In this document: positions 1 to 4,912 of the stretch, in pieces
Layout: each line of letters opens with the position of its first letter
Position numbering within the stretch: position 1 is the first letter of the stretch
DNA from: Oxalobacteraceae bacterium UBA5157
GTDB lineage: Bacteria > Pseudomonadota > Gammaproteobacteria > Burkholderiales > Burkholderiaceae_D
Direction: 5' to 3'
NCBI GenBank assembly: GCA_002415335.1
Contig: DHXL01000255.1
Coordinates: 2,084 to 8,631, forward strand
DNA: 6,548 nt
The notes under the pieces: model-generated
The model's database searches: none
Told to the model about the DNA's origin: nothing
Seen by the model: only the letters and a program-made list of their open reading frames with translations
Translations under genes and position numbers: made by a program

Positions 1-16
1 GATTCGGCCCATCCCT

Positions 17-1231
17 ATGACGTTCGCCTCCCTCGGTCTGATCGACCCGCTGCTGCAAGCACTCGACACGCTCGGCTACCAGACTCCTACGCCGGTGCAG
101 GCGCGGGCAATTCCGGCTGTGTTGGCGGGGCGCGACCTGATGGCGGCGGCGCAAACCGGCACCGGCAAGACCGCCGGCTTCGCACTGCCGCTGCTGCAAC
201 GCCTGACGATGGAAGGCCAGGTCGACAGTAATTGCGTGCGCTGCCTGGTGCTGGTGCCGACCCGCGAGCTGGCGGAGCAGGTGCATCAAAGCTTTCGCGC
301 CTATGGCGCGCGCCTGCCGTTGCGCACTGCGGTCGCGTATGGCGGCGTGAGCATCAACCCGCAGATGATGAAGCTGCGCAAAGGTCTTGACGTGCTGGTG
401 GCGACGCCCGGCCGTCTGCTCGATCTGTATCGGCAGAACGCGCTGAAATTCGATCAACTGCAGACGCTGGTGCTGGATGAAGCCGACCGCATGCTCGACC
501 TCGGTTTCTCGCGCGAGCTCGATGCGGTGTTCGCCGCGCTGCCAAAACGGCGCCAAACCCTGCTGTTTTCGGCGACCTTTTCCGATGCGATCCGCGCGAT
601 GGCCGGCGCGCTGCTGATTGATCCGCTCAGCATCGAGGTCAGCCCGCGCAATACGACGGTGAAGAGCGTCAAGCAATGGATGATTCCGGTTGACAAAAAA
701 CGCAAGGCCGAACTGTTTGGCCATCTGTTGAGGACGAAGCGTTGGGGCCAGGTGCTGGTGTTCGTCAAGACGCGCAGGGGAGTCGAGCAGCTGGTCGAGA
801 CGCTGCTCGCGCAAGGAATCGGTGCCGACTCGATCCACGGCGACAAGCCGCAGCCGGCGCGCCTGCGTGCGCTCAATCGCTTCAAGGCGGGCGAAGTGAA
901 GATATTGGTGGCGACTGACGTGGCTGCACGCGGACTCGATATCGACGATCTGCCGCAGGTAGTCAATTTCGATTTGCCGATCGTCGCCGAAGACTACATT
1001 CATCGCATCGGCCGCACCGGCCGTGCCGGGGCTTCCGGCGAGGCAATCTCGCTGGTGTGCGCGGACGAGGTGGAACTGTTGGCGGCGATCGAAACGCTGA
1101 CGCGCCAAACCTTGCGCCGCATCGACGAGCCGGACTTCGCGCCGGAACATCGGGTGCCGGTCACCGATCCTGGCGGACAGGTCCTGAAGAAGCCGAAGAA
1201 ACCCAAGAAGCGCAAGTTTTATGTCGGTTAA
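17..1231 (+). CDS. rhlE: DEAD-box ATP-dependent RNA helicase, RhlE-like
   Basis: This 404-residue protein is an ATP-dependent RNA helicase, expected to remodel RNA duplexes in the cytoplasm (ribosome maturation, RNA decay, cold growth). All core motifs are visible in order: Q motif with Gln28, Walker A AQTGTGKT (45-52), PTRELA (81-86), GG (109-110), TPGR (130-133), DEAD (154-157), SAT (185-187), ATDVAARGLDI (299-309) and HRIGRTGR (329-336). Both RecA-like domains are therefore complete. The C-terminus is short and basic (KKPKKPKKRK, 391-400), typical of compact RhlE-type helicases and probably an RNA contact. The start MTFASLGL matches the usual RhlE N-terminus, so the ATG at 17 is credible, although no clear ribosome binding site shows in the 16 bases before it. 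It converges on the DUF2867 gene across 44 nt, with no evident hairpin terminator. RhlE is preferred over SrmB, DbpA or CsdA because of the overall pattern and the lack of an extended C-terminal domain. Confidence 0.93.
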   Translation: MTFASLGLIDPLLQALDTLGYQTPTPVQARAIPAVLAGRDLMAAAQTGTGKTAGFALPLLQRLTMEGQVDSNCVRCLVLVPTRELAEQVHQSFRAYGARLPLRTAVAYGGVSINPQMMKLRKGLDVLVATPGRLLDLYRQNALKFDQLQTLVLDEADRMLDLGFSRELDAVFAALPKRRQTLLFSATFSDAIRAMAGALLIDPLSIEVSPRNTTVKSVKQWMIPVDKKRKAELFGHLLRTKRWGQVLVFVKTRRGVEQLVETLLAQGIGADSIHGDKPQPARLRALNRFKAGEVKILVATDVAARGLDIDDLPQVVNFDLPIVAEDYIHRIGRTGRAGASGEAISLVCADEVELLAAIETLTRQTLRRIDEPDFAPEHRVPVTDPGGQVLKKPKKPKKRKFYVG

Positions 1232-1275
1232 TTCAAACCACCATTAATACACACTTCTCGCGCAATACGAACTTC

Positions 1276-1821
1276 TCATTCGGCCGAAACAGGCCACCCG
1301 ATGCGCGCCGCCCTGCGCAGGCCGGACTGCACCACCAATCGATGAAACGGTGCGATCAGCAAGATGTACGCACGTCCCAATCGATTGTGGCAATGCACGA
1401 CGGTCGACACGATCAGATAGGATGCGCTCTCGGCTCCGTCGGTCCGCGTCTGTCGCAGTACCGACAACCTGAAGTCGAGATGCTTGTCGTCCTCGCCTAA
1501 CAGAATCTCTTGTGCGCTGGTCTCATAGATCCTGAAGATACCGATACGCTTGCCGGTACCCGACACGGCAGAATTTTGCAGTTGCCGCGAAGTCTTGACG
1601 CCGAATCCGGCAACGAGCGCATCGCGCACGCGCATGAGTCTTGCGACCCACGGCGCTTGCTGGCCGAAGACAAAACGCGCGAGCGATTCGGGATCGGTGA
1701 TCGCATCCGACGGCAGGCGAATCGCGTAAGCGTCGGCCAGATGAGTGGTTTGATACAAACCGTTGACGCGCGATTCGCTGGGAAGCGCGACGCAGTGTAC
1801 AGGCCAATCGTGGTTTTGCAT
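1276..1821 (-). CDS. DUF2867 domain protein
   Basis: This 181-residue protein fits the DUF2867 family, whose biochemical role is not established. Landmarks are an N-terminal LADAYAIRLP stretch (28-37), a helical segment WVARLMRVRDALVAGFGVKT (58-77), the strand KRIGIFRIYE (91-100) and the acidic signature EILLGEDDKHLDFRLSV (105-121). Then come the hydrophobic strand SYLIVSTVVH (134-143) and a C-terminal GRAYILLIAPFHRLVV segment. There is no signal peptide. The length is normal for the family and no domain seems missing. The ATG at 1821 is the only usable start: the frame is open for a short way upstream to a TGA but contains no ATG, GTG or TTG. The Shine-Dalgarno match is poor, so translation may be weak. 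A perfect GTCGCGC/GCGCGAC palindrome lies 32-45 nt before the start. The gene converges on rhlE and is probably a single-gene unit. Family assignment is fairly firm; function is unknown. Confidence 0.82.
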   Translation of the reverse strand: MQNHDWPVHCVALPSESRVNGLYQTTHLADAYAIRLPSDAITDPESLARFVFGQQAPWVARLMRVRDALVAGFGVKTSRQLQNSAVSGTGKRIGIFRIYETSAQEILLGEDDKHLDFRLSVLRQTRTDGAESASYLIVSTVVHCHNRLGRAYILLIAPFHRLVVQSGLRRAARIGWPVSAE

Positions 1822-1852
1822 AAGGCGGTGATTTTCTTGTGGATGTCCAACT

Positions 1853-1866
1853 GTCGCGCGCGCGAC
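1853..1866. repeat. Perfect 14-bp CG-rich palindrome
   Basis: GTCGCGCGCGCGAC is its own reverse complement with no spacer. It lies 32-45 nt upstream of the DUF2867 start codon (minus strand) and just after the stop of the VOC remnant. Most of it is alternating C and G. It might be an operator or simply a product of base composition; no promoter elements next to it are convincing. Confidence 0.5.
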
Positions 1867-1912
1867 TGCATGCGTGCTCGCGTCCGTGCTGCGTCATCGA
1901 TCAATCCGGCAA

Positions 1913-2068
1913 TCATTCCCAGTTGTCATGACGCTCGCGTCTTTCCTGCCGGTAGTGGGTAACCTCAAGCCGGATGCCATCCGGATCGGCAAAGAAAACG
2001 GCCCAATAATCGGACGTATAGCCCGGGTGCACATCCGCGTCGCTCGCATCGATGCCCTTGATTGATAT
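1913..2068 (-). pseudogene. VOC/glyoxalase-like protein, C-terminal remnant
   Basis: Read on the minus strand, about 50 codons end in a TGA at 1913-1915 and give a typical C-terminus of a vicinal-oxygen-chelate (glyoxalase/bleomycin-resistance) protein. The diagnostic run is WAVFFADPDGIRLEVTHYRQ: the conserved DPDG turn followed by the ligand-bearing Glu strand. It is preceded by GIDASDADVHPGYTSDY. Members of this fold usually have about 120-150 residues with N-terminal His and central Glu ligands; here everything before the last third is missing. An in-frame TGA lies at 2069-2071, and no frame above it resumes a recognisable VOC sequence. The fragment has no start codon of its own. It is therefore a truncated pseudogene, not a small gene. 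The 2069-2158 stretch above it shows nothing I can identify. Confidence 0.72.
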
Positions 2069-2158
2069 TCAGTCGTCGAAATTGCGTGAAGGCGACGCGC
2101 AGGGGAAAGCGAGATCCGATTCAATGCGCCCCAGCAGGCATTGCATGCCGGCCAAATG

Positions 2159-2550
2159 CTACTCAAAACTTGTCTCGATGACAGCATTGAAGTCTAAAGT
2201 CCACGCGCGGTTCTGTCTATCCAAAAAAACGATGATCCATTGCACTAACTCATGGCGGTGCCATGCCCCGGCGGCTTGCGGCGCAGTTATCGAGCGAGGC
2301 GCCGTGCTCGCCGGGCATGAAATGAATCGCCTTGACCTTGACTTCGGTGTGCTGACGATTTTCAGGAACTCCGCCATGCGTTTTCGGCGCTCCTGAGGGT
2401 CGTCGGTAGTGTGGCTCAGATCGCTCCGGTAAACACGATAAAATCCGGTTGTACATCCAGCGCATTGACGCTCGCGACGGGCTTCTTCAACGTATTGACG
2501 GCCTCGGGGTTGGGCGCGCCGCTAGAGCCCCAATGTGAACGGACATCTGG
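2159..2550 (-). pseudogene. Calcineurin-like metallophosphoesterase, frameshifted remnant
   Basis: Minus-strand translation switching between frames reconstructs part of a calcineurin-like metallophosphoesterase (3',5'-cAMP phosphodiesterase-like superfamily). Near 2535-2545 one frame gives SVHIG, resembling the SDxHIG metal motif. A second frame runs APNPEAVNTLKK, then NALDVQPDFIVFTGAI, and hits a TGA at 2416-2418. A third frame continues with DLSHTTDDPQERRKRMAEFL, which completes the expected TGDLSHTTDDP motif. About 2345 the frame shifts again to give VKAIHFMPGEHGASLDN, matching the family's PGEHD motif with Gly in place of Asp. This ends at a TGA (2250-2252). The frame that then ends at a TAG (2159-2161) carries HELVQWIIVFLD, plausibly a degraded form of the family's HKGVHFxxLD strand. 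Intact relatives have roughly 280-320 residues; here the N-terminus, the C-terminal half and an internal piece are lost. The outer limits are approximate. Confidence 0.68.
2251..2265. repeat. 6-bp inverted repeat, 3-nt loop
   Basis: CATGGC-GGT-GCCATG is a perfect short hairpin inside the metallophosphoesterase remnant. It sits where one reconstructed frame stops and the next recognisable block begins, so it could mark a deletion or templated-slippage site. It has no T-run and is not a terminator. Confidence 0.4.
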
Positions 2551-2552
2551 AC

Positions 2553-2577
2553 AAAGGGCAAGGCTAAAGGGCAAGGC
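2553..2577. repeat. Tandem 12-bp direct repeat, 13-bp period
   Basis: AAAGGGCAAGGC occurs at 2553-2564 and again at 2566-2577, separated by one T. The 13-bp period is not a multiple of three, so the duplication breaks any reading frame crossing it. It lies at the junction between the metallophosphoesterase remnant (-) and the anti-sigma-like remnant (+), consistent with a slippage or join event. Confidence 0.6.
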
Positions 2578-2725
2578 GCGGCTCCAACTCTTTTCCCGGC
2601 AAGGGTATCAGCTGGCAACTTGGAGCGACTCCGGACTACGCTATGCGGCAATATCGGATATGAGCCGCCAGGACTTGATGGAATTCAGACACGTGCTGGA
2701 ATCGCACATCGCGCGAGGCGGGTAG
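2570..2725 (+). pseudogene. Anti-sigma-factor-like protein, C-terminal remnant
   Basis: The last 50 or so codons before the TAG at 2723-2725 read like the C-terminus of a membrane-anchored anti-sigma factor. The key stretch GYQLATWSDSGLRYAAISDM is followed by SRQDLMEFRHVLESH. Proteins of this type end with a GYxxxxWxxxGxxYxxxSD pattern and then an (A/S)xxxLxEF helix in their extracytoplasmic domain. The expected N-terminal sigma-binding domain and transmembrane helix are absent. Upstream codons in the same open frame run antisense to the metallophosphoesterase remnant and have no family character, and the 13-bp tandem duplication lies exactly at the border. There is no ribosome binding site or plausible start. 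The assignment rests on a short pattern, so an unrelated family cannot be excluded. The tail is the best preserved part of the decayed region. Confidence 0.5.
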
Positions 2726-2760
2726 CCGATTTTTACCGGCAGTCACCGATACAAACGTAC

Positions 2761-2791
2761 TTGACTTCGAGTGCACTCTAACTTCTACACT
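2761..2791 (+). promoter_or_regulatory. MerR-type promoter and operator upstream of merR-AKR
   Basis: A -35 box TTGACT (2761-2766) and a -10 box TACACT (2786-2791) are separated by 19 bp, the over-long spacing typical of promoters controlled by DNA-twisting MerR regulators. The spacer carries a dyad centred on 2773/2774: GAGTGCACTC (2769-2778) is a perfect palindrome, extended imperfectly over 2764-2783 (ACTTCGAGTG/CACTCTAACT). Its position between the boxes is where MerR dimers bind. The predicted start of transcription, about 7 nt after the -10 box, falls at about 2798, against the merR ATG at 2799. The transcript would be leaderless or nearly so, and the regulator would control its own operon. 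This is pattern recognition without experimental support, but box quality, spacing and dyad agree. Confidence 0.8.
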
Positions 2792-2798
2792 AGCTGCC

Positions 2799-3266
2799 AT
2801 GACCACTTTCCTGACGATCCAGCAAGCAGCCGCGGCGAGCGGACTGAGCGTTCATACTTTGCGTTATTACGAACGCATCGGCCTGATCGATCCGGTACCG
2901 CGCCAGGAAAACCGGCACCGGCTGTATCGGGACGAAGACATTCGCTGGATTGAATTCCTGCTCAGACTGCGCTCGACTGGAATGCCGATCCGGCAGATGC
3001 TGCGCTATGCCGAATTGCGCCGGCTTGGCGATCATCCGGAGAGTGTGTCAGAACGGAAGGCGTTGCTGGAACGGCATACGCTGACACTGGAGGCGACGCT
3101 TGCAGAGTTGCAGCGGACCGTGGCGGTCATGCATGGCAAGGTCGCCATGTATGCCGCGCTGGAGAAACAATTCGGCAAGCCAATCCAAGCAAACGTCGCT
3201 AAACAATCTTCTACCAAGGATCATTCACATGAGCACACCAGCAAACCCCCGTCGACTCGGCGCTAA
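2799..3266 (+). CDS. MerR-family transcriptional regulator
   Basis: This 155-residue protein is a DNA-binding regulator that should activate and autoregulate the promoter just upstream. The winged helix-turn-helix is intact: TIQQAAAASGLSVHTLRYYE (6-25), then GLIDPVPRQENRHRLYRDED with the usual R-Y wing, and a second helical pair IRWIEFLLRLRSTGMPIRQM (48-67). A long amphipathic helix (about 82-121) is the expected antiparallel dimer coil. The protein has no cysteine at all, so the Cys-based sensing of metal, thiol or aldehyde known in MerR, CueR, NmlR and AdhR types cannot apply. The signal is unknown, perhaps an aldehyde or quinone substrate of the neighbouring reductase. The last about 15 residues (DHSHEHTSKPPSTRR) are encoded across the ribosome binding site and first codons of the next gene. 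That tail looks like an overlap extension rather than a domain. ATG 2799 gives the canonical N-terminus. Confidence 0.9.
   Translation: MTTFLTIQQAAAASGLSVHTLRYYERIGLIDPVPRQENRHRLYRDEDIRWIEFLLRLRSTGMPIRQMLRYAELRRLGDHPESVSERKALLERHTLTLEATLAELQRTVAVMHGKVAMYAALEKQFGKPIQANVAKQSSTKDHSHEHTSKPPSTRR
3216..3220 (+). promoter_or_regulatory. Ribosome binding site deciding the aldo/keto reductase start
   Basis: AAGGA lies 8 nt before the ATG at 3229, inside the 3' end of merR. It supports 3229 over the ATG at 3100 in the same frame, which would add 43 residues translated out of frame from merR and unlike any aldo/keto reductase N-terminus. Confidence 0.8.
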
Positions 3267-4230
3267 CGGTCCGATGGTCTCCGCCATCGGCCTCGGCTGC
3301 ATGGGCATGAGCGACTTCTACGCCAACCGCGATGACGCCGAATCGATCGCCACCATCCACCGCGCACTGGAACTCGGCATCAACTTTCTCGATACTGCCG
3401 ACATGTACGGCCCGTACACCAATGAAGAACTGGTCGGCAAGGCGATCAAGGGCAAACGCGACCAGATCGTCCTCGCCACCAAATTCGGCATCGTACGCGA
3501 CACCAGCCATCCGCATGCACGCGGCATCAATGGCCAACCGGAGTACATCCGGTCGTCCGTCGAAGGCAGCCTGCGGCGCCTGGGCGTGGACACGATCGAC
3601 CTCTACTACCAGCACCGCATCGATCCGCAAACGCCAATCGAAGACACGGTTGGCGCACTGGCTGCTCTGGTCAAGGCCGGCAAGATCCGCTACATCGGCC
3701 TATCCGAAGCGTCGCCGCAAACGCTCGAGCGGGCGCACAAGGTTCATCCGATTACCGCGCTGCAAAGCGAATATTCGCTGTGGACACGTGATCCGGAGCA
3801 GGGCGTGCTCGCCACCTGCCGCAGGCTCGGCATCGGGTTCGTGCCGTACAGCCCGCTCGGCCGCGGCTTCCTGACCGGCGCGATTACCCGGCCGGAGCAG
3901 TTTGCGGAAGATGATTACCGTCGCCATACCCCGCGCTTCCAAGGTGAGAATTTCGCGAAGAATCTGCACTTGGTCGACAAGGTCAGGGAGTTGGCGGCGC
4001 GGCGCGGTTGCACGCCGGGGCAATTGGCGCTGGCATGGGTGCTGGCACAAGGAGAGGATATCGTGCCGATTCCCGGCACCAAGCGGCGCAGCTATCTGGA
4101 GGAAAACGTGCGGGCGATGGAGCTCACACTGGGTCCGGATGAATTGGCGGAGATCGATGCGATCTTCCCGTTCGGCGCGGCGACCGGCGCGCGCTATACG
4201 GAGGAAAGCATGAAGACGCTGAACGGCTAG
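3229..4230 (+). CDS. Aldo/keto reductase, NADPH-dependent
   Basis: This 333-residue cytoplasmic oxidoreductase has the complete (alpha/beta)8 aldo/keto reductase fold. It should reduce aldehydes or ketones to alcohols with NADPH. The catalytic tetrad is present: Asp55 (FLDTADMYG), Tyr60, Lys85 (ATKFG) and His129 (YYQHRID). Also visible are GLGCMGMS (21-28), KIRYIGLSEAS (152-162), QSEYSLW (179-185), VPYSPLGRGFLTG (205-217) and the C-terminal cofactor motif IPGTKRRSYLEENV (281-294). The MGMS N-terminus and lack of a long C-terminal extension resemble the bacterial and plant AKR13-like group, often labelled auxin-induced or perakine-reductase-like, rather than AKR1 or YhdN types. The natural substrate cannot be read from sequence. 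Its start lies inside the end of merR (38-bp overlap), so the two are co-transcribed and probably translationally coupled, which implies induction by the reductase's substrate class. It converges on the DUF3291 gene across 79 nt, with only weak hairpins between. Confidence 0.93.
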   Translation: MSTPANPRRLGANGPMVSAIGLGCMGMSDFYANRDDAESIATIHRALELGINFLDTADMYGPYTNEELVGKAIKGKRDQIVLATKFGIVRDTSHPHARGINGQPEYIRSSVEGSLRRLGVDTIDLYYQHRIDPQTPIEDTVGALAALVKAGKIRYIGLSEASPQTLERAHKVHPITALQSEYSLWTRDPEQGVLATCRRLGIGFVPYSPLGRGFLTGAITRPEQFAEDDYRRHTPRFQGENFAKNLHLVDKVRELAARRGCTPGQLALAWVLAQGEDIVPIPGTKRRSYLEENVRAMELTLGPDELAEIDAIFPFGAATGARYTEESMKTLNG

Positions 4231-4309
4231 CTGCCGACGGGCTGTCAAGACGGCGGCACGGCGGCGCCTTTCGCCTCATGTCAAGGGATGCCAACCCGAC
4301 CTGCGCGCG

Positions 4310-4789
4310 TCACGGCGCGGAGTGCGGCGTCGCCGCAGAAGTCGGCGCATGGAACAGGCTGGCAAATGAAAACGCGAATTCACTCTCGCCGTTGCGCTGC
4401 AAATACGTCAAGCGCTCTTTCGCCTCGGCGAGCGATGGAATCCGGCCAGCCTGTATCCACCACAATGCGTACGGTACGTTGCCTAGCGGCTCGAACCATT
4501 TCCGGCGCTGGCGCATCACGTTGACGTGATCGCTGCGGAACACGAACTGCTTGAGATCTTCCTGCGTTTGCCACACCGACATATTGACCAACATCATCGG
4601 ATCCTCGTACGCCTGTACCGAGGTCGCATTGCCGTCCTCGGTTTGCAGGCGCCACACGAAACCGGGGCTGGAGTCGGCCAGCGCATTGATGTCATCGAGC
4701 CGGGCGACGAAGCCGGCCATCAAGGGGGCGTCCATCGGTGCGCGGGCGCGCGCGATGTTGATTTGAGCGATGTGGCAGCGGCATTGCAT
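4310..4789 (-). CDS. DUF3291 domain protein
   Basis: This 159-residue protein belongs to the DUF3291 family, which is thought to adopt a dimeric alpha+beta barrel like small cofactor-independent monooxygenases; no reaction is established. Characteristic segments are CHIAQINIARARAPMDAPLM (5-24), GFVWRLQTEDG (43-53), LVNMSVWQTQEDLKQFVFRS (67-86), DHVNVMRQRRKWFE (87-100) and LWWIQAGRIPSLAEAKERL (109-127). Between them they cover the whole domain. The C-terminal about 15 residues are Ala/Pro/Ser-rich and probably unstructured. ATG 4789 is supported by GGGAG (plus-strand CTCCC at 4797-4801) 7 nt upstream. It lies 123 nt downstream of the ene-reductase gene on the same strand. A shared transcript is possible, but that gap is long enough for its own promoter. 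No signal peptide or membrane segment is present. Confidence 0.85.
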   Translation of the reverse strand: MQCRCHIAQINIARARAPMDAPLMAGFVARLDDINALADSSPGFVWRLQTEDGNATSVQAYEDPMMLVNMSVWQTQEDLKQFVFRSDHVNVMRQRRKWFEPLGNVPYALWWIQAGRIPSLAEAKERLTYLQRNGESEFAFSFASLFHAPTSAATPHSAP

Positions 4790-4912
4790 GGGGCTACTCC
4801 CAGCCGAAATGAAACGTCATGTGCGCCGCGCCACGATGCGCGACTCGTGTTGGACGGCAGCCAAATACGTCGAGATATCGCATGGTCCAACGGCGCACAG
4901 GACGACTGCTGC

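Larger units (their letters stand above)
1822..2798. other. Decayed region with no intact gene
   Basis: Nearly 1 kb without a functional coding sequence, lying between the start of the DUF2867 gene and the start of merR. All six frames are broken, and the longer open stretches read as low-quality shadow translations. Inside are three recognisable gene fragments: a VOC-fold C-terminus (-), a metallophosphoesterase (-) and an anti-sigma-like C-terminus (+). About 90 bases between the first two (2069-2158) remain unassigned. Several short inverted or tandem repeats occur in the region. I see no transposase fragment or clear insertion-sequence ends, so decay by small indels plus deletion is a simpler account than a recent insertion. 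Confidence 0.75.

Noticed and set aside
1057..1500. Plus-strand open frame of 147 codons spanning the end of rhlE
   Set aside because: It overlaps rhlE out of frame and runs antisense into the DUF2867 gene; low-complexity shadow translation.
1510..1962. Plus-strand open frame of 150 codons
   Set aside because: It lies antisense to the DUF2867 gene and the VOC remnant, with no family resemblance or ribosome binding site.
1894..2187. Minus-strand open frame of 97 codons over the VOC remnant
   Set aside because: The recognisable VOC motif is in a different minus-strand frame; this one reads as unrelated sequence.
2411..2569. 5' part of the plus-strand open frame leading into the anti-sigma-like tail
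   Set aside because: Codons before about 2570 are antisense to the metallophosphoesterase remnant and lack anti-sigma character, so the frame is open only by chance.
1822..2798. Insertion-sequence remnant as the source of the gene-poor region
   Set aside because: No transposase motif, terminal inverted repeats or target duplication could be found; the recognisable fragments are ordinary genes.
3100..3228. Upstream ATG extension of the aldo/keto reductase
   Set aside because: The extra 43 residues are the merR sequence in another frame, and the real start at 3229 has a proper ribosome binding site.
4231..4309. Possible bidirectional terminator between the aldo/keto reductase and DUF3291 genes
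   Set aside because: Only 4-bp stems such as GGCG/CGCC are present, without T-runs on either strand.
4849..4891. GTTGGAC/GTCCAAC inverted repeat after the ene-reductase gene, considered as a terminator
   Set aside because: The 7-bp arms are separated by 29 nt and no T-run follows, so a stable intrinsic terminator is unlikely.
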